This document shows, piece by piece, positions 8,969 through 16,904 of a stretch of DNA of 64,000 bases. The notes beneath the pieces were generated by a model. It was not told the origin of the DNA, searched no databases, and was given only the letters and a program-made list of their open reading frames with translations. Origin of the DNA: Roseateles_C aquae (GTDB lineage: Bacteria; Pseudomonadota; Gammaproteobacteria; Burkholderiales; Burkholderiaceae_C); assembly GCF_032337115.1 (NCBI RefSeq), contig NZ_JAVXZY010000002.1, forward strand, positions 751,852-815,851, given 5' to 3'. The position numbers were made by a program, and so were the translations under genes. How positions within the stretch are numbered: the stretch's first letter is position 1; every line of letters starts with the position of its first letter.

Positions 8969-9604
8969 TCAGAAGCCCAGGCTGGCGAGCAGGTCGTCGA
9001 CCTCGCCCTGATTGGCCACCACATCGGTGCGGCCTTCCGGGTTCACAACCGGGCCCTGCAGGATGTTCGGGTCCACCTTCTCGCGCTGATCGGGCGGCAC
9101 CACCGAGACCAGCAGCTTGACCAGCGAGTCCTCGAGATCATTGGCCAGTGTCACCACCTTGGCAACGACCTGGCCGGTCAGGTCATGGAAGTCCTGCGAC
9201 AGCATGATGTCGGTCAGGTGCTGATCGATATGAGCCGTCGAGGTCTCGACCGACTTGACGAAGTTCATCAACGCGCCACTGGCCACCGCCTTGACCGGAT
9301 CGGCCACGATGGCCGCGGCCATCTCGTTGGTGGCGGCGGTGATGCGCGCATGTTCGGCCTTGGCCTGATCGACCGAGTTCAGCACCTTGTTGGCGGCCTC
9401 GGCCGTCTTGGTGGCGATATAGCTCAGCCGGCTGCGGGCATCGGGCAGGCCGTCGGTCGCCGTCTGCAGCTTGGGCATGACGCCCAGCTGCTGCATCGTG
9501 TCGTGCAGCACACGGGTGATCGAGCCGATCTGCTGGAACACCTCGGGCGACACCACCAGGGGATCATTGCCTGTCGATAGCGAAGCAAGTTCTTCCATCT
9601 TCAT
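8969..9604 (-). CDS. cheZ: CheY-phosphate phosphatase CheZ
   Basis: CheZ dephosphorylates CheY-P and so ends the motor-switching signal. The 211-residue protein is close to the usual 214. The catalytic helix carries SQDFHDLTGQ, with D141 and Q145 matching the DxxxQ pair of enteric CheZ. The C-terminus VDDLLASLGF is the CheY-binding peptide. It lies 17 bases downstream of cheY, in the same order as in enterics. A second, shorter protein with the same DxxxQ motif is encoded at 41220. Confidence 0.97.
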   Translation of the reverse strand: MKMEELASLSTGNDPLVVSPEVFQQIGSITRVLHDTMQQLGVMPKLQTATDGLPDARSRLSYIATKTAEAANKVLNSVDQAKAEHARITAATNEMAAAIVADPVKAVASGALMNFVKSVETSTAHIDQHLTDIMLSQDFHDLTGQVVAKVVTLANDLEDSLVKLLVSVVPPDQREKVDPNILQGPVVNPEGRTDVVANQGEVDDLLASLGF

Positions 9605-9621
9605 GGGGAGCTCCCTGGGGT

Positions 9622-10014
9622 TCAGGCCGCGGCGGCCAGTTTTTGCATGATCTTCTGAACCTTTTCTTCCAGAGTCGCCTTGGTGAAGGGTTTGACGATG
9701 TAGCCGGCCGCGCCGCTTTGGGCGGCCAGCACGATGTCTTCCTTGCGTGCTTCTGCGGTCACCATCAGGACCGGCAGATGCTTCAGATTCGGATCTTCCT
9801 TGATCGCCTTGAGCAGCTCGAAGCCGGTCATGTTCGGCATATTGATGTCGCTGACCACGAAGTCGAACTTCGCTTGCTTCAGCATGTTCAGCGCCTCAAC
9901 CCCGTCTTCCGCCTCCTCGGCATTGTTGTAGCCGATCTCCTTCAGCAGACCACGCACGATGCGGCGCATGGTCGAGAAGTCATCGACGATCAGGAATTTC
10001 ATATCAGTGCTCAT
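9622..10014 (-). CDS. cheY: Chemotaxis response regulator CheY (copy 1)
   Basis: A 130-residue single-domain receiver that carries the phosphoryl signal from CheA to FliM/FliN at the motor. The active site is complete: acidic pair D11-D12, phosphoacceptor D56 (VVSDINMP), a switch Thr near 86 (VTAEA) and Lys near 108 (VKPF). AGGAAAG precedes the ATG. It is cotranscribed with cheZ from a sigma-28-type promoter at the end of motB. A second receiver gene lies next to cheA at 41734; this copy, beside cheZ and closest to enteric CheY, is probably the motor-binding one. Confidence 0.96.
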   Translation of the reverse strand: MSTDMKFLIVDDFSTMRRIVRGLLKEIGYNNAEEAEDGVEALNMLKQAKFDFVVSDINMPNMTGFELLKAIKEDPNLKHLPVLMVTAEARKEDIVLAAQSGAAGYIVKPFTKATLEEKVQKIMQKLAAAA

Positions 10015-10040
10015 GGCTTTCCTCGCAGGTGCTTGAGGGC

Positions 10041-10067
10041 TTATCGGCGCGCAGCCGCCGGACTTGA
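10041..10067 (-). promoter_or_regulatory. Sigma-28 promoter of cheY-cheZ, overlapping the motB stop codon
   Basis: Minus-strand TCAAGTCC, an 11-base spacer, then GCCGATAA. The -10 is a perfect match to the FliA consensus, and its TAA is the motB stop codon. The predicted transcript would begin about 20 bases before the cheY ATG. Confidence 0.8.
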
Positions 10068-10994
10068 GGCGTTCTGCGCGCTGGGTGTGTCGGTATTTTC
10101 CGCAGTTTCTTCTTCGTCGTCGGGCAGATTTTTCAATACTGCATCTTCGGCGTCGCGATTCATCACAATGATGCTGATCCGGCGGTTGACAGGACTGTCC
10201 GGCATCTTGCTGTCCAGCAGCTTGCTGGCGGCCAGCCCCTGAACCCTGAGCATACGTGCTTCCGGCAGGCCGCCGGCCACCAGTTCGCGCCGCGAAGCAT
10301 TGGCACGGTCGGCCGACAGCTCCCAGTTGCTGTAACCCCGCTCGCCGCCCGGAAAGGGCTGCGCATCGGTATGGCCTTCCAGCGTCAGACGGTTGGGTAC
10401 CTCGGTCAGCACCTCGCCGAGTTCGCGCAGCAGGTCACGCATATAAGGTTTCACGACGGCGCTGCCGCTGTCAAACATCGGACGGTTGTTTTCGTCGACG
10501 ATCTGGATGCGCAGGCCTTCCTTGGTCATATCCAGGCGGATCTGCCCGCCGAGAGCAGCGAGCTTGGGATTGTTGGCCAGTGTCTTTTCGACCTTCTGTT
10601 TCAATTCCTCGAGCCGGGTGCGCTCGGCGCGGCGTTGTTCTTCCTTGAGCGCGCGCAGATTGATGGTGTGCCGCTTGGCATTCACCTCGCCGGACTTGAC
10701 CTGGCCGGTCTGGCGGGTCAGGTCTTGCCCACCGCCGCGCACCACGCTGGACGAATCGCCGGAGCCGGAGCCGCCCAGCATCGCCACCTTGAGTGGCGAC
10801 GCGAAATAGTCGGCAATGCCCTTCTTGTCGCCCTCGGTGGTCGAGCCCAGCAGCCACATCAGCAGGAAGAAGGCCATCATTGCCGTGACGAAGTCGGCGT
10901 AGGCAATCTTCCAGGCGCCACCATGGGCGGCATGGCCGCCCTTCTTGACGCGCTTGATGATGATGGGCTGCAGTTTCTTGGCGTCACCGGCCAT
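10041..10994 (-). CDS. motB: Flagellar stator protein MotB
   Basis: MotB anchors the proton-driven stator to peptidoglycan. The 317-residue protein has one membrane helix (YADFVTAMMAFFLLMWLL) with the essential proton-carrying Asp at D34, a plug/linker region, and a C-terminal OmpA-like domain with EGHTDAQPF and NWELSADRANASRREL. The last 40 residues are acidic and then Ala-rich. It follows motA by 63 bases. Its final bases double as the cheY promoter -10. Confidence 0.97.
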   Translation of the reverse strand: MAGDAKKLQPIIIKRVKKGGHAAHGGAWKIAYADFVTAMMAFFLLMWLLGSTTEGDKKGIADYFASPLKVAMLGGSGSGDSSSVVRGGGQDLTRQTGQVKSGEVNAKRHTINLRALKEEQRRAERTRLEELKQKVEKTLANNPKLAALGGQIRLDMTKEGLRIQIVDENNRPMFDSGSAVVKPYMRDLLRELGEVLTEVPNRLTLEGHTDAQPFPGGERGYSNWELSADRANASRRELVAGGLPEARMLRVQGLAASKLLDSKMPDSPVNRRISIIVMNRDAEDAVLKNLPDDEEETAENTDTPSAQNASSPAAARR

Positions 10995-11057
10995 GATCGA
11001 TCAAATCCTTCCCTGTGCTCGTCCGCTGGGCCATGCTGAAACAGGCCGCGGGCTTCT

Positions 11058-11915
11058 CTACTTCTTCTTCACATGGCTTTCCAGCTCGGCGAAGCTGGGG
11101 CGGTCGGTCGAATACAGCACCTTGCGGCCAAACTCGATCGCAACCTGCGGCGCATAGCCCTGCATCGAGGCCAGCAGGGTGGTCTTGATGCACTGGAATT
11201 CCTTGCTGCCATCATCGACCTTCTGCTCCAGCAGGCCGGCTAGCGGCTCGGCAAAGGCGTAGGCGAGCAGAATGCCCAGGAAGGTACCGACCAGGGCCGA
11301 ACCGATCATGCCGCCCAGCACCGCCGGTGGCTGGCCGACCGAGCCCATGGTGTTGACCACGCCGAGCACGGCCGCCACGATGCCGAAGGCCGGCAGCCCG
11401 CCGGCCAGGCGCTGCAGCGCGGCCACGGCCGAATGCGCTTCGTGGTGGTGGGTCTCGATCTCGCTGTCCATCAGCGATTCGATCTCATGGGCGTTCAGAT
11501 TGCCCGAGACCATCATGCGCAGATAGTCGGTGATGAATTCGGTGACGTGGTGATCGTTGCCGACGGTCGGGTACTTCTGGAACAGCGGCGAGCTGTGCGG
11601 GTCCTCGACGTCTTTTTCAATCGACATCAGGCCTTCCTTGCGCGCCTTCTGCAGGATGTCGTACATCAGCGCCAGCAGCTCCATATAGCGGGCCTTGGAG
11701 TACTTGCTGCCCTTGAAGCAATCACCCAGGCCCTTGGCCGTGGCCTTGAGCACCTTCATCTGGTTGTTGGCCACCATGGCGCCGATGGCGGCGCCAAAGA
11801 TGGTGGTCATTTCAAACGGCAAGGCATGCAGCACCACGCCGATATTCCCGCCGTGGGCGATGAACACGCCGAAGATGCAGGCCAGGGCGATCAGCCAACC
11901 GATGATGACAAACAT
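11058..11915 (-). CDS. motA: Flagellar stator protein MotA
   Basis: MotA forms the proton channel with MotB and pushes on FliG. The 285-residue product has four membrane helices; the cytoplasmic loop carries the charged KARKEGLMSIE patch (the Arg and Glu that contact FliG) and the conserved prolines appear in GLPAFGIVAAVLGVV and AEPLAGLLEQ. Transcription probably starts at the sigma-28 promoter about 75 bases upstream. Confidence 0.97.
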   Translation of the reverse strand: MFVIIGWLIALACIFGVFIAHGGNIGVVLHALPFEMTTIFGAAIGAMVANNQMKVLKATAKGLGDCFKGSKYSKARYMELLALMYDILQKARKEGLMSIEKDVEDPHSSPLFQKYPTVGNDHHVTEFITDYLRMMVSGNLNAHEIESLMDSEIETHHHEAHSAVAALQRLAGGLPAFGIVAAVLGVVNTMGSVGQPPAVLGGMIGSALVGTFLGILLAYAFAEPLAGLLEQKVDDGSKEFQCIKTTLLASMQGYAPQVAIEFGRKVLYSTDRPSFAELESHVKKK

Positions 11916-11987
11916 GTGCTTCGACTGCTGGATTGGAGCGGATGGGCGAGCCGGACGGTCCGCACCGGGGTGAGGGTTTCCTCAGGG

Positions 11988-12015
11988 ATATCGGCCCAGG
12001 GGGGATGGGACTTGA
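11988..12015 (-). promoter_or_regulatory. Sigma-28 promoter of motA-motB
   Basis: Minus-strand TCAAGTCC, 12-base spacer, GCCGATAT. It lies between the terminator at 12102-12141 and the motA ATG at 11915. Confidence 0.8.
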
Positions 12016-12101
12016 GTGTGTCTCGCGACACTGATCCCGATCCGCTCAACACCGTGGCTTTTTCCCTGCAGACGCAGGCATTGCCAGGCCGGTTTGCAGA
12101 T

Positions 12102-12141
12102 CACAAAAAGAAAAGGCAGAAGACCGTTCGATCCTCTGCCT
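12102..12141 (-). terminator. Rho-independent terminator after the methyltransferase gene
   Basis: AGGCAGA (12114-12120) pairs with TCTGCCT (12135-12141). On the minus strand the hairpin runs into TTTTCTTTTTG. It ends the flhD-flhC-methyltransferase unit and insulates motAB. Confidence 0.8.
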
Positions 12142-12190
12142 GAAGGCGCGCCCTGCCGCGCCATGAAGAGACAAGCACTAAAGAAACAAG

Positions 12191-12988
12191 TCAATCTATC
12201 CTCTGCATCCCATCAGCACGCCCTCGCAGCGCGCCGATGCGATAGACCCAGACGCTGTGAAGCGGTCCGAGCCTGAAACAAGCATGGGGCACGGCCGCCG
12301 GAATTTCAAAGTCCAGACTGACGAGCCAGGCCTCGGCGTGCATTTCTGCACAGCTTTTGCGCAGCACCGCCGCCATCGACTCGGGCCGCTGGAAGACATA
12401 GAGCAGCTGGTAGGGCTGCCAATCCAGCGCCCACATATCGCCGCGGTGCACCGCGGCCCAGGGACAGCGCCAGGCCGTCAGGCGCGCCAGCAGGCCGCTC
12501 CATTCGATGCCTTCGATCCTGGCTTCGGGGAAGACGCGGCGCAGCTCGCGCAGGCCATCACCCAGGCCGCAGCCGGCGTCGAGCACGCGAGCCCCGGCCG
12601 GCAAGTTCAGCAGACCGACCAGTTCGCGCAACGCGCCACGCGGTGTGGGAAACAGTGGCGCATCGCCCCAGCTGCGCCGCGGATAGAGCAGCAGCAGCAG
12701 CAAGGCCGGCAGCAGCCAGGCCCAGGCCGGCCAGGCCTGGGCTTGCTGCGTCAACAGCAGCGCCAACGGAAAACCGCAGGCGATCAGCAGGCGGCGCCAG
12801 CGACTGGGTTCCTTCAGCCCCAGCAGCAGCGCCGGCAACAGCGCCAGCAGCAGTGCCGGTGCTGGCGGCATCCCGGCTTGCAAGCCAAGCCGGTACACCG
12901 CCCAGCTGCTCAGCCAGCCGAACAAGGCGGGGGTCGGCCAGCGCCAGCAGGCGTGCAGCCAACGGGGCGACAGGCTCAGGCTGGCCAT
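12191..12988 (-). CDS. Membrane-anchored class I SAM-dependent methyltransferase
   Basis: The 265-residue protein has three or four N-terminal hydrophobic segments (about residues 10-110), then a Rossmann methyltransferase domain with motif I VLDAGCGLGDG, an acidic Glu at the end of strand 2 (IEGIEWS) and a HRGDMWALDW stretch. It should methylate a substrate at the inner face of the membrane; the substrate cannot be read from sequence. The gene lies 83 bases after flhC on the same strand and ends just before a terminator, so it looks like the third gene of the flhDC unit. The ATG at 12988 is chosen as the last good start before the first membrane segment; longer in-frame versions would overlap flhC. 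A direct motility role is an inference from position. Confidence 0.75.
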   Translation of the reverse strand: MASLSLSPRWLHACWRWPTPALFGWLSSWAVYRLGLQAGMPPAPALLLALLPALLLGLKEPSRWRRLLIACGFPLALLLTQQAQAWPAWAWLLPALLLLLLYPRRSWGDAPLFPTPRGALRELVGLLNLPAGARVLDAGCGLGDGLRELRRVFPEARIEGIEWSGLLARLTAWRCPWAAVHRGDMWALDWQPYQLLYVFQRPESMAAVLRKSCAEMHAEAWLVSLDFEIPAAVPHACFRLGPLHSVWVYRIGALRGRADGMQRID

Positions 12989-13071
12989 GGGCAAAGCAAG
13001 GGGGAGAGAGCTGAAGACAAGAGGGGCGCCGCACCGGTGCCGAGACCGGCAAGCGCCCTCGCCCGGGAGGA

Positions 13072-13608
13072 TCAGTGCATCTGGATCGCGCCTTGAGCGC
13101 GGCCCTTGCCAGCACGTGCCGGCGGGTTGCACAGGCCGCAGACATAGTGGCGGGCAATCTCATGCGGGTGGGTGACGAAATGGCCACCGCACTTGCAGCA
13201 CTTGGTCATCGTCAGCATGCCGTTGTCGACAAACTTGACCAGGCGCCAGGCTCGGGTCACCGACAGCAGCGGCTCCAGGCCCTGAGCCTGGGTCTGCTCC
13301 AGGTACAGCTGATAGGCCTTGATGACCGTATCGATCTCGTCGATCTCGGCGACCTTGTTCAGGTACTCGTGCATGTTCAGGAACAGCGAGGCATGGATGT
13401 TCGGCTGCCAGGTCATGAACCAGTCGGTCGAGAACGGCAGCTGGCCCTTGGACGGCGACTTGCCCGAGACTTCCTTGTACAGGCGCAGCAGGCGCTCGTA
13501 GGACAGATCCGTCTCCGACTCCAGCACCTGCAGGCGGGCACCCAGATTGATCAGGGTCACGGCACGTTCGATTTGGCGGGCTTCAGTCAGGATGCTCTTG
13601 GTACGCAT
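13072..13608 (-). CDS. flhC: Flagellar master transcription activator FlhC
   Basis: FlhC with FlhD forms the FlhD4C2 activator of the early flagellar operons. The 178-residue product has the zinc ligands at C137, C140, C157 and C160 (in CCKCGG and VCGLC), the same spacing as enteric FlhC. C138 is an extra neighbouring cysteine. It is separated from flhD by 159 bases that fold into several hairpins, which is longer than the usual flhD-flhC spacing. Confidence 0.97.
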   Translation of the reverse strand: MRTKSILTEARQIERAVTLINLGARLQVLESETDLSYERLLRLYKEVSGKSPSKGQLPFSTDWFMTWQPNIHASLFLNMHEYLNKVAEIDEIDTVIKAYQLYLEQTQAQGLEPLLSVTRAWRLVKFVDNGMLTMTKCCKCGGHFVTHPHEIARHYVCGLCNPPARAGKGRAQGAIQMH

Positions 13609-13644
13609 GGTGTGTCTCGCTTTGTATTCGGTCAGGTGTCTTAC

Positions 13645-13755
13645 GGGGCCAGCGCCGAGCCGCTCTCAAGCGGCCCCGCCATGCAATTCAAAGCCGGGCC
13701 CTGCCCGCTTTGAATTGCACCCCCTCGGGGGGTGGTCATGCGTAGCCGCATGACC
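13645..13755 (-). repeat. Cluster of stem-loops between flhD and flhC
   Basis: Four inverted repeats lie side by side: GGTCATGCG/CGCATGACC (13734-13755, 9 bp, loop of 4), ACCCCC/GGGGGT (about 13719-13733), TGCAATTCAAAG/CTTTGAATTGCA (13682-13719, 12 bp, with a further CGGGC/GCCCG inside) and GCCGCT/AGCGGC (13659-13674). None has a T-tract. They would all be transcribed between flhD and flhC. They could be regulatory RNA structure or a dispersed palindromic repeat. Confidence 0.7.
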
Positions 13756-13767
13756 GGGGGTGATCGG

Positions 13768-14091
13768 TCAAGCCGCTTCCTGATGACGCCCCGCCATCAG
13801 GATCGACGCATGCAGACGCGACACGCTGTCGTTGGCGGCCGGCTTGCCGTGGCTGGTCAGCAGGCCCCAGACCAGGTCGTCGTCCATGCGGAAGCGGCAC
13901 AGCAAGGTGTTGCTGGCAGCAATCTTCATCAGCTGGGCCGGGCTCAGAGTGTTCAGCAGCGTGGCGGTGTCTTCCGAGATGCCCAGGCGGAACAGCGCTT
14001 GTTCGCGGTCGGAGCGGATCAGGCTTTGCGCCAGCATCAGGTACGACAGATTGGCTTCACGGATTTCGGTGAGGATTTGGTCTGCGTTCAT
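13768..14091 (-). CDS. flhD: Flagellar master transcription activator FlhD
   Basis: FlhD partners FlhC in the master regulator. The 107-residue product has the helical FlhD fold signature (EANLSYLMLAQSLIRSD and the LGIS segment), close to the family length of about 110. The ATG at 14091 has GGAG 6 bases upstream; a longer frame from 14130 lacks such a site. Upstream is a 160-base region ending in the terminator of the TPR gene, which must hold the flhDC promoter; I could not fix its -35/-10. Confidence 0.96.
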   Translation of the reverse strand: MNADQILTEIREANLSYLMLAQSLIRSDREQALFRLGISEDTATLLNTLSPAQLMKIAASNTLLCRFRMDDDLVWGLLTSHGKPAANDSVSRLHASILMAGRHQEAA

Positions 14092-14253
14092 GTTCGGCTC
14101 CGGTTTCTCTTCGCTTGGGTTTGGTATCAACGTGAAACGGATTGTGAAGAGCCAAACACAATCACAACATCAGCCCATTTCCGTGACTGGAGTCCCTGTT
14201 TTTCTCGGCCGCTTGTCAGACAAATTCCTACACGGGCGTCTGCGCTCGGCATG

Positions 14254-14282
14254 AAAAAAGCCACGCTTTTCGGGCGTGGCTT
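14254..14282 (-). terminator. Rho-independent terminator of the TPR gene
   Basis: AAGCCACGC (14258-14266) pairs perfectly with GCGTGGCTT (14274-14282). On the minus strand the stem is followed by a run of six T. It separates the TPR gene from flhD. Confidence 0.85.
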
Positions 14283-14328
14283 CCGGGCTGCTCCCCATGA
14301 AGACGGGAGCGGCGTGCTGTCCGCGCTG

Positions 14329-14829
14329 TCAGGCAGCGGCGTCCTGCTGGAGTTGGACCTGCAGGCGTTGCAACTCGGTCTTGACCAGCGGCAGCAGATC
14401 CGGCGCCTCCTGCATCAGGCTGGCATGGGCCGGGCCGGCGGTCAGCTGCTGCAGCACGTCATGGGCGGCGCGGTGTTCGCCGAGTCCAGCCAGCGCAAAG
14501 CCCAGCGTGTAGAGGCTGGCGCCATGGTGTGGCTGCAGCTGCATTGCCCGGTGGGCATAGCCGGCGGCGTCGCCCAGCTCGCCGGCACTGAGCAGCAGGG
14601 CGGCCATATCGCTGAGCACCTCGTGGCTCATCGGCTCATGGGTCAGGGCCTCGCGCAGGAGGCTGAGGCCGCGGCCCAGACGGCCATCGGCCGCCTCGGC
14701 AAAGGCGGCATTGCGGGCCTGCGCCAGCAGCAGCAGCGCATCGTCGGAAATCGATTGGGCCGTTGCCGCCGCTGCGCTGGGCGCTTGCTTGCGTGAACGG
14801 ATCGGATAGCGGGTGCTTGCAGTAGGCAT
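14329..14829 (-). CDS. Small tetratricopeptide-repeat protein
   Basis: This 166-residue protein is mostly helical. The segment from about residue 35 to 130 has TPR-like pairs (for example AALLLSAGELGDAAGYAHRAMQLQP and ASLYTLGFALAGLGEHRAAHDVLQQL). No signal peptide is seen, so it is probably cytoplasmic. GGAG precedes the ATG by 6 bases. It sits upstream of flhD on the same strand but has its own strong terminator. A role as a chaperone or regulator in motility is possible but unsupported beyond position. Confidence 0.8.
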   Translation of the reverse strand: MPTASTRYPIRSRKQAPSAAAATAQSISDDALLLLAQARNAAFAEAADGRLGRGLSLLREALTHEPMSHEVLSDMAALLLSAGELGDAAGYAHRAMQLQPHHGASLYTLGFALAGLGEHRAAHDVLQQLTAGPAHASLMQEAPDLLPLVKTELQRLQVQLQQDAAA

Positions 14830-15640
14830 GGTGTTCTCCAGGTTCTTCAGATTCGGGAATGGGCGATCACTTGAGGCGCTTCAGTGCGCCGCCAGGCCTG
14901 GCGCCGGCGAGGCCCGCGATCGATGAAGAAAGCCGCCTGTCGGGCAACCGGGGCCGTCTTGCGCACTGCTGTTCATCAATCGCTCCTCAACAAGTGAAGA
15001 AGGTGGAGGCTCTGCTCGAGCCGAATCCGCCTGAACCTGAAGCAGCGCGCGCACGCACCGTCGGCAGCGGTTGATCGAACTTTAGAGATCAGGCCCCGTG
15101 CTACTCGGCAGAAAAGCACGGTCTTGCTGCTTCATCTCGGCCCCTGTCCCTCGCCCTGCCTGACGAAAACCACTCAGGGCCCGCGATCCAGCGCTCCATA
15201 CAGGATCCCCGCCCTTTCAGCTCAAGACATCAATCACCGACAAGGACACAGCCGCCCCAGCCAGCCCTACTGCCTTCAGGCGCCGCCAATGCCGCTTTCT
15301 CCCGCTCTGCCGACCGGCCGAGCAGTGATCGAAAGAACAGGTCAGACAGCGAGCCGCTTATCAACTGATCGAGCCTCTTGACAAACAGCGCTTAAGTTCC
15401 GACTTGCGCTGTCCGATAGCCATTCCAACGGGTCTGGAAACAGACACGTGGTCCGGTTAGAAGGCCGCAAGTTGGGCGCCCCGCCACGAGGAGGGTCGCA
15501 AGGCTTCAACGGTTGACTAGCGCCGGGCGGTGCAGGTCAAGGTTCCTAGGAATCTGGGTCTGCAAGCACGGGTGCCAAACCCGGGCACCCGAGTCACGTC
15601 GGCGCTATGCCGGGAGTCTTTAAGCTGAAAGGAGCGCATC
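14830..15640. other. 811-base intergenic region between TPR gene and first flagellin
   Basis: I see no convincing gene; the short frames here have no recognisable domain or good ribosome-binding site. The left end must hold the TPR promoter (only a poor sigma-28-like match near 14866). The right end holds the fliC1 promoter at 15392-15419 and a leader of about 215 bases. The leader contains the palindrome TTCCTAGGAA (15543-15552) and the 8-bp hairpin CGGGTGCC/GGCACCCG (15569-15591). Confidence 0.6.
15392..15419 (+). promoter_or_regulatory. Sigma-28 promoter of fliC1
   Basis: TTAAGTTC, 12-base spacer, TCCGATAG. It is followed by a long leader of about 215 bases before the fliC1 ATG. Confidence 0.7.
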
Positions 15641-16549
15641 ATGCCCGCCATCATCAATACCAATCTGCTGTCGCTGAATGCACAGCGCAATACCAATGCC
15701 GCCCAGTCTGCCGTGGCGGTTTCCATGCAGCGCCTGTCCTCTGGCCTGCGTGTCAACTCTGCCAAGGACGATGCCGCCGGCCTCGCGATTGCCGAACGGA
15801 TGAATGCTCAGGTCAAGGGCATGAACGTCGCGGTGCGCAATGCCAACGACGGCATCTCGCTGGCGCAAACCGCTGAAGGCGCGCTGGGCAAGGTCGGCGA
15901 CATGCTGCAGCGCATGCGTGAGCTGGCCGTGCAGTCCGCCAACGGCACCAACAACAGCACCGACCGCGGCGCACTGAATAACGAATTCAGTCAGCTGCAA
16001 AGTGAAATCACCCGGCTCACGAACAACACCACGTTCAACGGCCAAGCGGTGCTGACCAACACGACGGCCTTCAACTTCCAGGTCGGCGCCAACGCGACGA
16101 CGAACGACACCATCACCATCAACGGCCAGAACATGCTGGGCACGACCACCACGGCCGCAACCAACGATGGCGCGCTGGCCGAAGTGGTGAACTCGACCAA
16201 CACCGACATCTCCAACGTCGGCGCGGCCGGCACCGGTGCCACCTTCGACGTCTATGCCGCCGGCACCAAGGGTGCACTGGACTCGGTGGCCAAGATCGAT
16301 CTGGCACTGGCCCAGGTGAACACGGCACGGTCGACCTTCGGTGCGGCACAGAACCGCTTCGACGCGGTGACCGCCAGCCTGACGGTGTCGGTGGAAAACC
16401 AGTCGGCCGCTCGCAGCCGCATCATGGATGCCGACTTCGCGATGGAAACCGCCAACCTGAGCCGGGCGCAGATCCTGCAACAGGCCGGCAACGCGATGAT
16501 CGCCCAGGCGAACCAAGCGCCGCAGCAAGTGCTGACGCTTCTTCGATGA
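15641..16549 (+). CDS. fliC: Flagellin (copy 1 of 3)
   Basis: Flagellin is the filament subunit. The 302-residue protein has conserved N-terminal D0/D1 helices (RLSSGLRVNSAKDDAAGLAIAERM and LQRMRELAVQSANGTN) and the C-terminal D0 helix (RIMDADFAMETANL, ILQQAGNAMIAQAN), with a short central region instead of large D2/D3 domains. AGGAG lies 7 bases before the ATG. Its own promoter and terminator frame it. The C-terminus ends QVLTLLR, two residues shorter than copy 2. The QRMRELAVQSANG segment resembles the TLR5-recognised region of enterobacterial flagellins. Confidence 0.97.
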   Translation: MPAIINTNLLSLNAQRNTNAAQSAVAVSMQRLSSGLRVNSAKDDAAGLAIAERMNAQVKGMNVAVRNANDGISLAQTAEGALGKVGDMLQRMRELAVQSANGTNNSTDRGALNNEFSQLQSEITRLTNNTTFNGQAVLTNTTAFNFQVGANATTNDTITINGQNMLGTTTTAATNDGALAEVVNSTNTDISNVGAAGTGATFDVYAAGTKGALDSVAKIDLALAQVNTARSTFGAAQNRFDAVTASLTVSVENQSAARSRIMDADFAMETANLSRAQILQQAGNAMIAQANQAPQQVLTLLR

Positions 16550-16640
16550 CCCTGGGCCAGCCCAGCTGGCCATGAGCAGCACGCTCGCCCCCGTTATCAA
16601 CGCAAGCGGACTGAGTCCGCCAGCACAGGCACCGTGAAAA

Positions 16641-16687
16641 GGCCGTTCAATCCCCGCCAATTCAGGCGATTGAACGGCCCTTATTTG
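16641..16687 (+). terminator. Strong terminator after fliC1
   Basis: GGCCGTTCAATC (16641-16652) pairs perfectly over 12 bp with GATTGAACGGCC (16668-16679), then CTTATTTG. It keeps fliC1 transcription from running into fliC2. Confidence 0.85.
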
Positions 16688-16698
16688 CTAGACACGGC

Positions 16699-16726
16699 TC
16701 AAGACGAATCCCTTCCTCACCGATAA
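16699..16726 (+). promoter_or_regulatory. Sigma-28 promoter of fliC2
   Basis: TCAAGACG, 12-base spacer, ACCGATAA. It begins directly after the fliC1 terminator. Confidence 0.75.
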
Positions 16727-16904
16727 CTGTCTCAACGAGTCCCAGCTCGTAAGCGAAACGCGACAAGCGGCCGACGGCACTCACGCCCCAAGCGTCAGTC
16801 CAGGTCGATCGGAGGTGAGTCACATCACCCTCTGGCTGACGCGGCAGCATCGCTCTCGCTGCATGGGCTCGGAACTTTGTCATCGGTATTGAAAGGATCG
16901 CGTC

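Larger units (their letters stand above)
16550..16904. other. Intergenic region fliC1-fliC2
   Basis: This 355-base stretch holds the fliC1 terminator (16641-16687), the fliC2 sigma-28 promoter (16699-16726) and a leader of about 170 bases before fliC2. I see no gene. Confidence 0.75.

Noticed and set aside
14860..14890. TCAAGTGA on the minus strand ahead of the TPR gene as a sigma-28 -35.
   Set aside because: The -10 at the right distance (CCGAATCT) matches only a few positions.
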